A stretch of 64,000 nucleotides of DNA from Phytoactinopolyspora mesophila (GCF_010122465.1 NZ_WLZY01000006.1:366478-430477); one strand, 5' to 3'. Counted from the stretch's first letter, positions 8,799 through 17,264 are shown. Notes: a model not told the origin generated them from the sequence alone. Translations and numbers: made by a program.

Positions 8799-9803
8799 AT
8801 GGCCCCATATATTTTCCCGGCGGGGAAGCTACCGGCCGATGTGCTCTCGCGGCTGCTCGATGACTTCGGAGGAGCCCCGGACGACGTCCGCCTCGGGCCC
8901 GCGGTCGGTGAAGACGCTTGTGCGCTGAACGTCGGGGACCACGTCGTCCTCGCGGCGACCGATCCGATCACCATGACGTCCCGGGACATCGGCCGTTACG
9001 CCGTGATCATCAACGCCAACGACATCGCCGTGAGTGGTGCCCGGCCGCGCTGGTTTCTCGCCACCGTTCTGTTGCCTGTTGGTGCCGACGCCGAGATGGT
9101 TGAGAGTGTGTTCGCTGCCATGCGACCGGCACTCGACGAGGTCGGGGCCGCGCTGGTGGGCGGGCACACCGAGGTCACGAGTGCGGTGAATCAGCCGGTG
9201 ATCGTCGGACAGATGCTCGGCATCGCCGAAGACGGGCGCTTCGTGACGACGTCTGGGGCGGTACCCGGGGACGTCGTCGTACAGATCGCAGCCGCACCGG
9301 TCGAGGGCGCAGCGGTACTGGCCAGCGAGGCTAGCGACCGGTTGGGCGCGTTATCGGCTGACGTGCTCGACGACGCCCTGCGGGCCGCGCACGATCCCGG
9401 GATCTCCGTGGTGGAGAGCGCACTAATGGCGCGCGATCTTGGGGCCACGGCGATGCACGATCCCACCGAGGGCGGCCTCGCTGCCGGTCTGCACGAGCTC
9501 GCCACCGCTGCCGGAACGGCCATCCGAGTGGACCGGGACCAGGTTCGATGGTTCGAGCCGGGTCTACAGGTCTGCCGCGCGCTCGGCGCCGATCCCTGGG
9601 GCACCCTCGCCTCGGGGTGTCTGCTCGCCACGTTCGCGCCTGAACAGGCCGAAGCCGCGGTGGACGCGTTCCGCTCCAATGACGTTCCGGCGGCGGCCAT
9701 CGGCGTCGTCGAATCCGGCGCCGGAGTTCACGACATAGACGACGACGCCGTGCCGTGGCCTGAACGAGACGAAGCCCTCCGCGTGATGGGACAGCAACGA
9801 TAG
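8799..9803 (+). CDS. AIR synthase-related protein (HypE/SelD/ThiL superfamily)
   Basis: A 334-residue two-domain PurM-like ATPase. The N-terminal domain has VGEDACALNVGDHVVLAATDPITM and INANDIAVSGARPRWFLATVLLP, the Mg-ATP binding segments of the AIR synthase superfamily. The C-terminal domain has ATAMHDPTEGGLAAGLHELA, closest to HypE and archaeal AIR-synthase-like proteins. The C-terminal PRxCGE cysteine motif of true HypE is absent, and so is the N-terminal Cys/Sec of SelD. No hydrogenase genes are nearby, so I would not call it a hydrogenase maturation factor. ATG 8799 directly follows the divergent operator; the frame extends upstream but runs antisense to the toxin gene. The substrate is unknown. 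Confidence 0.75.
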   Translation: MAPYIFPAGKLPADVLSRLLDDFGGAPDDVRLGPAVGEDACALNVGDHVVLAATDPITMTSRDIGRYAVIINANDIAVSGARPRWFLATVLLPVGADAEMVESVFAAMRPALDEVGAALVGGHTEVTSAVNQPVIVGQMLGIAEDGRFVTTSGAVPGDVVVQIAAAPVEGAAVLASEASDRLGALSADVLDDALRAAHDPGISVVESALMARDLGATAMHDPTEGGLAAGLHELATAAGTAIRVDRDQVRWFEPGLQVCRALGADPWGTLASGCLLATFAPEQAEAAVDAFRSNDVPAAAIGVVESGAGVHDIDDDAVPWPERDEALRVMGQQR

Positions 9804-9855
9804 GGCGCGAGGTCAATCCGTTTTGAGCGCGGCTCACTACAATGTTGATAAGGTG

Positions 9856-9870
9856 TGTATGTTTCATACA
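9856..9870. promoter_or_regulatory. Inverted repeat upstream of vapBC
   Basis: TGTATG-TTT-CATACA forms a 6-3-6 inverted repeat 26 nt before the VapB-like start. VapBC complexes commonly repress their own promoter by binding such repeats, so this is a candidate operator. An AT-rich tract (AATGTTGATAAGG) lies immediately upstream. Confidence 0.5.
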
Positions 9871-9895
9871 TGCTGTTGGCTTAAGGGGTGGCGGG

Positions 9896-10117
9896 ATGTC
9901 GGTGACGCAGATCGATCTCGACGATGATGCCCTGGCGGAGGCGATGCGATTGTCTGGCGCCAAGACGAAGAAGGAAACGGTCAACTTGGCGTTGCGCGAG
10001 CTGGCGGCCCGGCACCGTCGGGTCGCCGCGATTGAGCATTACGGGTCCCTAGCGGCGCGATGGGACTACGACGGTTGGCAAAAGACACGTGACGCCGAAA
10101 AGAACCTGGGCGCGTGA
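9896..10117 (+). CDS. vapB: VapB-type antitoxin
   Basis: A 73-residue protein that begins with a ribbon-helix-helix segment, TQIDLDDDALAEAMRLSGAKTKKETVNLALRELAARHRR, as in VapB antitoxins of actinobacteria (MetJ/Arc-like fold). The C-terminal YGSLAARWDYDGWQKTRDAEKNL should wrap the toxin. ATG 9896 gives the standard antitoxin length. The stop overlaps the vapC start in a GTGA, the usual coupling. Confidence 0.88.
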   Translation: MSVTQIDLDDDALAEAMRLSGAKTKKETVNLALRELAARHRRVAAIEHYGSLAARWDYDGWQKTRDAEKNLGA

Positions 10118-10569
10118 TTCGTTACCTCATCGACTCGTCTGGCTTATGGCGCATTATGCGGGACGAGCGGTTGCGCGCTGCGTGGTCCGAGGTGCTGTCA
10201 GTCCAGGCGATCGGATCGTGCCATCCGCAACGTCTTGAGTTCTGCCGTTCGGCGCGCAACGCCGATGAATACGACGACATGACGCACATGTTCGAGGACC
10301 TCTACCCTGATGTCACTGTTCACAAGAGCGCGTGGAGATGGGCCGATGCAGCTCAGCGTCGCCTGCTCCGGCACGGAGCACACCGGGCGATGTCGGCCGT
10401 TGACCTGTTGATCTGCGCAACCGCCGCGCATCACGGTGTGGTCGTCCTTCATGACAACAACGACTTTGCCACCGCGGCGCGTCACCTACCGGATGTGGCC
10501 GAGCGGAGAGTGCGGGATACCCCGCCCGCATCGCCGGACGACGGCACCACCATCGTCGTTAACCCATGA
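10114..10569 (+). CDS. vapC: VapC-type PIN-domain toxin
   Basis: A 151-residue PIN-domain ribonuclease that cleaves RNA when not bound by VapB. The acidic residues of the Mg site are visible: Asp7 in YLIDSSGLWR, Glu41 in PQRLEFCRSARNADEY, Asp96 in SAVDLLICATA and Asp113 in VVLHDNNDFATAA. The extension after VAERRVRDT is longer than average. The stop codon lies inside the left arm of the long palindrome 10563-10620. Target RNA unknown. Confidence 0.88.
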   Translation: MIRYLIDSSGLWRIMRDERLRAAWSEVLSVQAIGSCHPQRLEFCRSARNADEYDDMTHMFEDLYPDVTVHKSAWRWADAAQRRLLRHGAHRAMSAVDLLICATAAHHGVVVLHDNNDFATAARHLPDVAERRVRDTPPASPDDGTTIVVNP

Positions 10570-10620
10570 TCGTTGGCTTTTCACCCCGTGACCAGGGGGT
10601 AAAAAGCCAACGATCATGGG
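10563..10620. terminator. Long palindrome after vapC (19-bp arms, 20-nt loop)
   Basis: The arms 10563-10581 and 10602-10620 are perfectly complementary over 19 bp (left arm starts CCCATGATCGTTGGC). The loop can pair internally (CCCCGTGACCAGGGG). It spans the vapC stop and ends 21 nt before the next gene. A run of T/A sits at the inside of the arms, not after the hairpin, so it is not a classical intrinsic terminator, though it could end transcription. It shares an ATGATC(A/G)T...TTGG core with the palindrome at 21974-22065. Confidence 0.65.
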
Positions 10621-10641
10621 AGGGCGGACTATCGTGATGAC

Positions 10642-11853
10642 ATGGCGCCGTCGCAGGTCTTGGAGGTTTCCGGGCGTGAGGTGACCGTCACCAACCCGGA
10701 CAAGCCGCTGTTTCCGTTGCTCGGTTACACCAAGCTTGATTTGGTGCAGTACTACCTGGCGGTTGCCGATGGTGCGCTGCGCGGCGTGGTCGGACGCCCG
10801 ATGATCCTGAAGCGTTTCGTCAAAGGGATCGAGGAGGAAGCGTTCTTCCAGAAGCGGGCGCCGTCGAAGCGGCCAGACTGGATCGAGGTGGCGACGCTCC
10901 GGTACGCGTCGGGGACCAGCGCCGATGAGGTCGTCATCCGTGATGCCGCCGCGCTGGCGTGGGTGGTCAATCTCGGCTGTGTCGATCTGAACCCGCATCC
11001 GGTGCGGGCAGAGGACCTCAACCGCCCGGACGAACTGCGCATCGATCTGGACCCGGTGCCGGGCATCGATTGGAAGCAGATTGTCGACGTTGCGTTCGTG
11101 GCGAAAGAGGTGCTGGAGGATCACGGGTTGACGGCATGGCCCAAGACGTCGGGATCGCGTGGCTTCCACATCTGCACCCGCATCGAGCCGAGCTGGGAAT
11201 ACCGCGAGGTCCGCCTGGCCGCGGAGACGGTCGCGCGGGAGGTCGAGAACCGCGCGCCGGAGATCGCCACGGCGAGGTGGTGGAAAGAAGAACGCGAAGG
11301 TGTGTTCGTCGACTTCAACCAGAATGCCAAGGACCGGACGGTGGCGTCGGCGTACTCGGTGCGCCCCACCCCGGATGCACGTGTGTCCGCGCCGCTGAGC
11401 TGGGACGAGGTCGCCGATTGCCGGCCGGAAGATTACACGCTGGCCTCGGTTCGGAACCGATTCGCCGAGATCGGTGATCCGTGGGCGGGAATCGACGACG
11501 CGCCGGGGTCGCTGGATGCGCTGCTGGGCTTGGCGAAGCAGCTCGGCCCGGCCGAAAAGCCGCCGAAGGGTGCGGGCCGGAGGCAGCAGACGATGCCGCT
11601 CATCGAGATCGCACGGGCCAAGACCAAGAAAGAGGCGCTCGACGGCTTGGAGCGGTGGAAAGGCCGGCACCCGGCGGTGGTTCCGCATTTGAAGCCGGCC
11701 GACGTGCTGGTCGATGGGATGCGGGGTAGGAGTTCGCTCTGGTACCGGATCCGGATCAACTTGCATCACGTTCCCGAACCCGAGCGGCCGGAGCAGGAGC
11801 CGCTGGAGGTCGACTATGACCCCTGGGCCGGCACCCCTTGGGGCCGCGAATAG
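10642..11853 (+). CDS. LigD-type DNA primase/polymerase domain protein
   Basis: A 403-residue archaeo-eukaryotic primase family protein, like the polymerase domain of the NHEJ ligase LigD. Conserved segments are the N-terminal VTNPDKPLFPLLGYTKLDLVQYY, the catalytic LRIDLDP (two metal-binding Asp) near 140, and the nucleotide-binding KTSGSRGFHICTRI near 175-185; the second acidic cluster lies in the FVDFNQNAKDRTVASAYSVRP region. Neither a ligase nor a phosphoesterase domain is attached, and Ku is not in the window, so this is a stand-alone PolDom of the kind actinobacteria carry beside full LigD. The C-terminal 110 residues (KKEALDGLERWKGRHP onward) form a separate tail. Likely a repair polymerase acting on double-strand breaks. 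Confidence 0.88.
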   Translation: MAPSQVLEVSGREVTVTNPDKPLFPLLGYTKLDLVQYYLAVADGALRGVVGRPMILKRFVKGIEEEAFFQKRAPSKRPDWIEVATLRYASGTSADEVVIRDAAALAWVVNLGCVDLNPHPVRAEDLNRPDELRIDLDPVPGIDWKQIVDVAFVAKEVLEDHGLTAWPKTSGSRGFHICTRIEPSWEYREVRLAAETVAREVENRAPEIATARWWKEEREGVFVDFNQNAKDRTVASAYSVRPTPDARVSAPLSWDEVADCRPEDYTLASVRNRFAEIGDPWAGIDDAPGSLDALLGLAKQLGPAEKPPKGAGRRQQTMPLIEIARAKTKKEALDGLERWKGRHPAVVPHLKPADVLVDGMRGRSSLWYRIRINLHHVPEPERPEQEPLEVDYDPWAGTPWGRE

Positions 11854-11874
11854 GGCTGAATCCGGTGCGAACGA

Positions 11875-12636
11875 TCAGTCCGCGGCGGACGGCTCGACGA
11901 CCCGCCACCGGGCGTACTTCGGGAGGCGGCCGTCGCCCGAGGAACGCCCGGTGAGTCGGCGACGGATCCACGGGACGACGTAGCGCCGGTAGTACACGGC
12001 GTTGGTCATCAGGCTCGGCGGAGAAACCACTCGGGGGACTGGAGCCAGCCATTCTTGCGGGAACTGTGCCCCCAAGGTTCGCAGCACGTGTGCCGCGGCG
12101 CGGTGATGTCCTATGGCGTTCAGGTGCAGCCGGTCGTCGGCCCAGTAGTCCGCCCGGGCCAGTTCGGTGTCGGCCCACACGTTGACGAACGGGATGTCGT
12201 ATTCGGCGGTCAGTTCCTTGACCGCGGCGGTGAGGAGGTCGCCTTTGCGCTGGGTGCGTCGTCCCATCGGCAGGTTGCGGGTGGGGTTTCCGCCGCTCAG
12301 AAGCACCGGCCGCACGCCCGCGTCGAGGCAGCGGGTGACTACATATTCGGCCTGGCTCCGGATGCGGCGGAGGTCCGCGCCCGGGCGCAGCATGTCGTTG
12401 CCACCGCCGTTGAAGGTGAGCAGGGTCGGTTCTAGTGCCAGCGCCGGCTCCAATTGCTCGGCCACGATCTGTTCCATCAGCTTGCCTCGCACAGCGAGAT
12501 TGGCGTATTCGATCGGGCCGCCCTGGTCGATGGCCAGACCGGCGGCCACGATATCCGACCAGCCTCGTATGCTGCCGTCTTGGAGCTCGTCGCCGACGCC
12601 TTCGGTGAAGCTGTCTCCCAGGCAAACCAGTCGCAT
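11875..12636 (-). CDS. SGNH/GDSL hydrolase
   Basis: A 253-residue esterase/lipase-type hydrolase. All four SGNH blocks are visible: block I RLVCLGDSFTEGVGD with Ser at the nucleophile position, block II around the conserved Gly in NLAVRGKLMEQI, block III LTFNGGGNDMLRP, and block V DRLHLNAIGHH with the catalytic Asp-x-x-His. No signal peptide is present, so it is probably cytoplasmic. ATG 12636 begins exactly before block I; longer frames upstream are Ser/Pro-rich and not protein-like. It converges with the LigD-type gene, 21 nt apart. The substrate cannot be predicted. Confidence 0.88.
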   Translation of the reverse strand: MRLVCLGDSFTEGVGDELQDGSIRGWSDIVAAGLAIDQGGPIEYANLAVRGKLMEQIVAEQLEPALALEPTLLTFNGGGNDMLRPGADLRRIRSQAEYVVTRCLDAGVRPVLLSGGNPTRNLPMGRRTQRKGDLLTAAVKELTAEYDIPFVNVWADTELARADYWADDRLHLNAIGHHRAAAHVLRTLGAQFPQEWLAPVPRVVSPPSLMTNAVYYRRYVVPWIRRRLTGRSSGDGRLPKYARWRVVEPSAAD

Positions 12637-12733
12637 TGCCCCATTATCGGTGCCGGCCGCGCCGGTTGGCGTGGTCCGGGCAATTATGTGTTCCCCGTTG
12701 ACATGATCGCCGCGATCGGACAGGGTCGGCGAC

Positions 12734-13963
12734 ATGAGTGCCGAGCGTACCTTCGTGATCGTCGGTGGCGGGCTAGCTGGCGCAAAAGCCGCGGAAACGC
12801 TGCGCGCGGAGGGGTTCGACGGTCGAGTGGTGTTGTTCGCCGCGGAGACAGAGCCGCCGTACGAGCGTCCGCCGTTGTCCAAGGGTTATCTGCTCGGCAG
12901 CGATGAGCGGGCGTCGGCGTTCGTGCATCCGTCCGAGTGGTACTCCGAGCATGGGATCGACCTGCAGCTGGGCTCACCGGTAGAGGCTGTGCACCCGGCG
13001 GAACACGTGGTCGAGATCGCCGGAGGTGAACGGGTCGGCTACGAGAAGCTGCTGCTGGCCACCGGTTCGCAGCCGCGACGGCTGGAGGTGCCCGGCGCCG
13101 AGCTGGATGACGTCCGCTACTTGCGCGAGCTTTCCGACGCCGATCACCTGCTCGATCAGCTGGACGTCGGGCACCGGGTGGTCGTTGTCGGTGGTGGCTG
13201 GATCGGCTTGGAGGTCGCCGCCGCCGCGCGTACTCACGGCGCCGACGTGGATCTGATCGAGATCGCCGACCAGCCGCTGCACGACGTCATGGGCGCCGAG
13301 GTCGCGGCCGTTTTCGCCGACCTGCATCGTGAGAATGGAGTGGATCTGCACTTGGGCACCGGCGTCCGTGAGGTGATCGGCGACGCCGGCCGGGTGGTCG
13401 CCGTGATCACCACCCGGGGCGAGGAGATCATGGCAGACACGGTGGTGGTGGGCGTCGGGGCGCGTCCGCTCGTTGATCTCGCCGCCGCCGCTGGGTTGAC
13501 CGTCGACGACGGCGTGCTGGTGGATGCGGCGCTGCGGACCTCCGACCCGGACATCTATGCTGCCGGAGACATCGCCGGCATCGAGCACCCGCTGCTCGGC
13601 ACGCGGATCCGGGTGGAGCATTGGTCGAACGCCGCTGACACCGGCACCGCCGCGGCCCGCTCCATGCTCGGGCACGACGTCAGCTACGACCGTCTCCCGT
13701 TCTTCTTCACCGACCAGTACGACCTCGGTATGGAATACGTCGGGCACGCGCCGCCCGGTGCCTACGGTGACGTCGTCCTCCGCGGCGACGTTCCAGGCCG
13801 GGCTTTCCAGGCGTTCTGGACAGATGACAACCGCGTGCTCGCCGGCATGCACGTCAACCTGTGGGACACCGGCATCGGCCCCATCGAGGAGCTGATCCGT
13901 TCTGGACGAGCGGTCGATGCCGCCCGCCTCGCCGATCCGGCCGTCCCGTTGGAAGAGGTGTGA
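12734..13963 (+). CDS. FAD-dependent ferredoxin reductase family protein
   Basis: A 409-residue NAD(P)H:ferredoxin or rubredoxin reductase of the kind that serves cytochrome P450s and oxygenases. The FAD-binding motif is FVIVGGGLAGAKAAETLR at the N-terminus, the active region is YERPPLSKGYLLG, the NAD(P) motif is VVVVGGGWIGLEVAAAA near 150, and the second FAD motif is IYAAGDIAG near 275. The C-terminal domain starting near YDRLPFFFTDQYDLGMEYVG matches the reductase C-terminal domain. No ferredoxin or P450 is adjacent, so the electron acceptor is unknown. Confidence 0.9.
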   Translation: MSAERTFVIVGGGLAGAKAAETLRAEGFDGRVVLFAAETEPPYERPPLSKGYLLGSDERASAFVHPSEWYSEHGIDLQLGSPVEAVHPAEHVVEIAGGERVGYEKLLLATGSQPRRLEVPGAELDDVRYLRELSDADHLLDQLDVGHRVVVVGGGWIGLEVAAAARTHGADVDLIEIADQPLHDVMGAEVAAVFADLHRENGVDLHLGTGVREVIGDAGRVVAVITTRGEEIMADTVVVGVGARPLVDLAAAAGLTVDDGVLVDAALRTSDPDIYAAGDIAGIEHPLLGTRIRVEHWSNAADTGTAAARSMLGHDVSYDRLPFFFTDQYDLGMEYVGHAPPGAYGDVVLRGDVPGRAFQAFWTDDNRVLAGMHVNLWDTGIGPIEELIRSGRAVDAARLADPAVPLEEV

Positions 13964-14297
13964 GGCCGGCGGAGCGTACCTGAGCTCTTAGCCATGATCG
14001 TGATACGCGCCGCCGGGCGCCCGGCCACGGTGGCGGAGAGCCAGGGTGATCGTGCCGGCGATCAGCAGCCCAGCCGACGAGCCCCCGCGCCTGCGGTAGC
14101 GTCATGGCCAGTGCGGCTGGGCGGGTAGACGATCCGGAGCAGCGGCATGTCTTCCGATTGTTGCAGGCCAGGCAGCGCGTTGTGGTGCTCATCGTCATTC
14201 CGGTGGGTCGAAGGGCCCTCCACTTCGGGATGAACGTCCTGGTCACAGTGGCCGTTGGGCTAGAGGCAATCGTGTGCGGCGAGTTTAGGCTGGGTCC
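13964..14297. other. 334-bp intergenic stretch without a convincing gene
   Basis: Short frames on both strands here lack start signals and family resemblance. On the minus strand, about positions 13990-14090 could encode a short hydrophobic tail (GLLIAGTITLALRHRGR) but the frame has no start codon, so it may be a remnant of a small membrane-protein gene. An ATGATCGTGAT core near 13993 resembles part of the long palindromes elsewhere in the window. Confidence 0.4.
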
Positions 14298-14714
14298 ATG
14301 TTCACCCATCCGAAGACCGGCATGACGGTCCTCTCCGAGGGAGAGTGCTGGGAGTTGCTCGGCGGTGCGCACGTCGCGCGGCTGGCCGCCGTAGTAGGTG
14401 ACGAACTGGAAGTCTTTCCGATCAACGTGGTGGTAGACGGCCACACCGTTGTCTTCCGCACAGCTGAGGGGACGAAGCTCGCCGCCGCGACGATGGCCAG
14501 GCAGGTCGTCATCGAAGCCGATGATCATGACCGTGGCACGGGTCTAGCGTGGAGCGTCGTCCTCAAGGGCGTGGCAGAACGCGTTGACGACTTCAACCGG
14601 ATCTACCAACTGGAGGAGCTGGCGCTGGTTCCGTGGGACGAACGCCCGAAGCAGTGGTTCGTCCAGGTGACGCCGCGGCAGATCAGCGGGCGCCGGTTTG
14701 CCGCGGCGGTCTGA
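14298..14714 (+). CDS. Pyridoxamine 5'-phosphate oxidase family protein
   Basis: A 138-residue split-barrel flavin-binding protein (Pyridox_ox_2-like). Typical segments are GMTVLSEGECWELLGGAHVARLAAVVGDELEVFPINVVVDGHTVVFRTAEGTKLAAA and WSVVLKGVAERVDD. Such small proteins bind FMN or F420 and reduce varied substrates, or act as detoxifiers. It is transcribed alone, between the reductase and the phosphatase-fold gene on the other strand. Cofactor and substrate cannot be read here. Confidence 0.87.
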   Translation: MFTHPKTGMTVLSEGECWELLGGAHVARLAAVVGDELEVFPINVVVDGHTVVFRTAEGTKLAAATMARQVVIEADDHDRGTGLAWSVVLKGVAERVDDFNRIYQLEELALVPWDERPKQWFVQVTPRQISGRRFAAAV

Positions 14715-14738
14715 GCATCTCGTCGTAGTGATCGGCTG

Positions 14739-15515
14739 TCACAGTTCGATGTCGACGGTCAAGGCTGCGTGGTCACTGACCGGAAGCCGGTGTGCGGTCA
14801 CCGCCCGTACTGACTCGTGGCCGGCGCCGTGGGTGATCACGTGGTCCCACTGCACACGTGGACGCCACGCGGGATAGGTCCCCACGCGGGCGAGCTGGTT
14901 CCAGCCGGTGACGAGGTGCGGCACCCGGCCCGGCAGGTTGAAGTCGCCCAACAGAATCTGCGGTGCCGGCATCGCCGACAGCCACCGGGTGATGGTCCTG
15001 AGCTGGCGGATGTTCCAGCCCGGTACGAATGACAGATGCGCGGCCGCCACGGTGAACGGCCCCGCCGGCCCGATCGCGATGGCGGCGAGCGCTACGCGGG
15101 GGTGGTCTTTCACCGGCACTAGTCCACGCCGGCCTGGCACCTGCAGCGGGACCCGGACGGGCGAAGCGGGAAACCAGCGTGCTGACCACGTCAGAACGGG
15201 CAACCGGGAGAGCAGCGCGACACCATAGGCCGGGCCGTCGGGCTGAACCAGCGGATCGGCGGGTTCCCAACGGCCGGCTGGGTCGCCGGTGAGTGCTGGC
15301 GCGAAACGCCACCAATCAGCGCCCGCGGCCTCGGCGGCGATGGCCGCCTGGTTGGTCTCGCCGCTACGGCGTTGGTCGTAGTCCACTTCCTGAAGTGCCA
15401 GCACGTCGGCCTCGAGGGAGGATACGGCCGCGGCAAGGGTGCCTTCGCGGACTGTCCCGGAGGTGATGATGAGACCGTTCAACAAGTTGTACGTGCCGAA
15501 TCGCAACTGCTCCAC
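14739..15515 (-). CDS. Endonuclease/exonuclease/phosphatase family protein
   Basis: About 258 residues with the DNase I-like metal-dependent hydrolase fold. Visible catalytic blocks are FGTYNLLNG near the N-terminus (Asn), ADVLALQEVDYD (Glu), LLGDFNLPGR (Asp-Asn) and the C-terminal LPVSDHAALTVDIEL (Asp-His). No signal peptide is seen. I prefer GTG 15515, directly before the fold begins; GTG 15527 is an alternative, and a longer frame exists to 15596. It may act on phosphodiesters such as nucleic acid or phospholipid headgroups. It is divergent from the regulator at 15649, so the palindromes between them could also affect it. Confidence 0.85.
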   Translation of the reverse strand: MEQLRFGTYNLLNGLIITSGTVREGTLAAAVSSLEADVLALQEVDYDQRRSGETNQAAIAAEAAGADWWRFAPALTGDPAGRWEPADPLVQPDGPAYGVALLSRLPVLTWSARWFPASPVRVPLQVPGRRGLVPVKDHPRVALAAIAIGPAGPFTVAAAHLSFVPGWNIRQLRTITRWLSAMPAPQILLGDFNLPGRVPHLVTGWNQLARVGTYPAWRPRVQWDHVITHGAGHESVRAVTAHRLPVSDHAALTVDIEL

Positions 15516-15601
15516 ACTGCCGCACACTAGTGCAGGAACCAACCTCGGCGATTGCGGTGCTGGGCATATGACGGCCCGGTGGAAAGCAAGCGCCAAGAAG
15601 C

Positions 15602-15644
15602 CAAAGATATCTTTGACATTCTGCCGATGTCAAAGATATCTTTG
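15602..15644. promoter_or_regulatory. Twin 14-bp palindromes, probable operator of the ArsR-like gene
   Basis: CAAAGATATCTTTG occurs twice, exactly, at 15602-15615 and 15631-15644, with centres 29 bp apart, close to three helical turns. The second copy ends 4 nt before the ATG at 15649. Each copy is a perfect palindrome and AT-rich against its surroundings. The arrangement suggests cooperative binding of two dimers and autorepression. Confidence 0.75.
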
Positions 15645-15648
15645 GCAT

Positions 15649-16206
15649 ATGCGGCTGACCGATCCCACCACCATCCGGGCGCTCGCGCACCCGTTGCGGC
15701 TCAGTCTGATCGAGCTTCTCGGCACAGTTGGGCCGGCCACCGCCGCGCAATGCGCCCGCCACCTCGACAGCACACAGGCGAACTGCTCTTTTCACCTGCG
15801 ACAGCTGGCGAAATATGGGTTTGTCGAGAAGGCTCCCTCGAGCGGCGACGGCCGGGAGAATCCGTGGCAGCTCACCGATCTGGAGCAGAGCTGGTCGTCC
15901 GGCGACGGCGGGCCGGCCACCCGGGAGCTGGAGCGGGTCTTCATCCAGCGCGAGGCCGAGCGGATGCTCTCGTGGCGGGCGGGAGTGGACCAGCAGCCGG
16001 AGTCTTGGCGGGATGCGTCGTTCCTCAGCGGCGCGACCATTCCGATGACCACTGAGGAGCTGAGCAGTGTTGCCGTTCAGCTCAGAGCGGTGCTCGAACC
16101 CTACATCCAGCGGCTTTCCGAGCGCTCTGACTGGCCGGAAGACTGCCGGTTCGTGCGGGTCTTGCTGGCCGGCACACCGGTCGCGAACCTCGACGAAGAG
16201 CGGTGA
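15649..16206 (+). CDS. ArsR-like winged-helix transcriptional regulator
   Basis: A 185-residue regulator. The N-terminal 85 residues form an ArsR/GntR-like winged helix: LTDPTTIRALAHPLRLSLIELL, then GPATAAQCARHLDSTQANCSFHLRQLAKYGFVEKA. The C-terminal 100 residues (ERVFIQREAERMLSWRAGVDQQ onward) are helical and probably sense a ligand, as in the helix_turn_helix_5 family of Streptomyces-type regulators. No Cys metal site is visible. ATG 15649 was chosen because it follows the twin palindromes. The stop overlaps the hydrolase start (GTGA), so the regulator most likely controls that hydrolase. Confidence 0.85.
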   Translation: MRLTDPTTIRALAHPLRLSLIELLGTVGPATAAQCARHLDSTQANCSFHLRQLAKYGFVEKAPSSGDGRENPWQLTDLEQSWSSGDGGPATRELERVFIQREAERMLSWRAGVDQQPESWRDASFLSGATIPMTTEELSSVAVQLRAVLEPYIQRLSERSDWPEDCRFVRVLLAGTPVANLDEER

Positions 16207-17159
16207 GTGAAATGGCTGTCGAGCAGGAGACCAGCGTCCCGAGTGCGGCCGGAGCGCTGAATGCCGTGGTCCGCGTGCCTGAGCTGACCGGTCCATTGCC
16301 TGGCGTCGTGCTGGTCGACGGCGCCGGTGATGGTGACCGCTGGGACTGGGGCGGTTGGCCGGAGTGGATCAGCGAGGCTGGGGCGGTGGTTCTACGGCAC
16401 GACAAACCTGGGTGCGGGGGCTCACCCGGGCACTGGACCGAACAAACCTTGCACGACCGGGCCCAGGAGACACTGGCCGCCGTCGAGGTGCTTCGCGGTC
16501 ATCCAGCGGTATCGGGAGAGCCGGTCGGGCTCTACGGCATCAGTCAGGGCGGGTGGGTCGCGCTGCTTGCGGCCGTGTTGGGTGAGGGGCAGGTGGATTT
16601 CGTCGTCAGCCACTCCGGGCCAGGGGTTACCCCGGCCGCCCAGGAGCGGATCAGGCTCGAGCGGGACCTTGCGGCGGCAGGTCATTCCCCGGACGTGATC
16701 GCCGAGGCCATGAGCTGGGTCGATGAGCGAGCCGCCCGCCTGATCAGTGGCGAGGCGCCGGAGACGATCCTGGCCGACCAGTCACGCCACTCCGATCGGT
16801 CGTGGTACCCGGCGATCGCTTCCGGCGCGTACGACGCCGCCGCGGTATTGGCATTTGCCGGCCGTATCTTCGACTTCGATCCGGTGACCGTGCTGCCCAA
16901 GGTGAGCTGCCCGGTCCTCGCTCTCTTCGGCGGCAGCGACGAACTCATTCCGGTCGAGGCCAGCGTGGCGGCGTTCGCGGCCAATCTGCCCGAGCGGCCA
17001 GGCCGCCACGGTTTGGCGGTGTTTCCGCGTGGTGATCATGGCCTGTACACGGCGGAGCCGGACCCGAGCGTGCCCCGCCGCGCCCAGCTCGCTTCAGGCT
17101 ACGAGGAGATGCTGGCGGCGTTTCTGCGGGACCAGCGGCAGGCCGGCGTCCGGCTCTAG
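16203..17159 (+). CDS. Alpha/beta hydrolase, coupled to the upstream regulator
   Basis: A 318-residue alpha/beta hydrolase. The nucleophile elbow is YGISQGGWVALL (Ser in G-x-S-x-G) near residue 115; the oxyanion region is VLVDGAGDGDRWDWGGWPEWI; an acid is likely in LALFGGSDELIPVE; and the catalytic His is in FPRGDHGLY near 282. It resembles the dienelactone-hydrolase/BAAT-type esterases. No signal peptide. Its GTG start overlaps the ArsR-like gene stop, so the two are co-expressed. Substrate unknown. Confidence 0.88.
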   Translation: MSEMAVEQETSVPSAAGALNAVVRVPELTGPLPGVVLVDGAGDGDRWDWGGWPEWISEAGAVVLRHDKPGCGGSPGHWTEQTLHDRAQETLAAVEVLRGHPAVSGEPVGLYGISQGGWVALLAAVLGEGQVDFVVSHSGPGVTPAAQERIRLERDLAAAGHSPDVIAEAMSWVDERAARLISGEAPETILADQSRHSDRSWYPAIASGAYDAAAVLAFAGRIFDFDPVTVLPKVSCPVLALFGGSDELIPVEASVAAFAANLPERPGRHGLAVFPRGDHGLYTAEPDPSVPRRAQLASGYEEMLAAFLRDQRQAGVRL

Positions 17160-17264
17160 GGCTTCCCGGGTCCTGCGCTCTCGCCGGCTGCTGGCGATGT
17201 GTCCTGAGCGGTCGCTTTGCCGATTCGGTGGTCCGGGCCACGACCGCTTTGTATCGTGTCGCGT

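Noticed and set aside
8799..9803. SelD or HypE assignment
   Set aside because: No Cys/Sec loop of SelD and no C-terminal PRxCGE of HypE; no selenium or hydrogenase genes nearby.
14104..14325. 73-residue plus-strand frame before the flavin protein gene
   Set aside because: No ribosome site, no family likeness, and it overlaps the start of a good gene.
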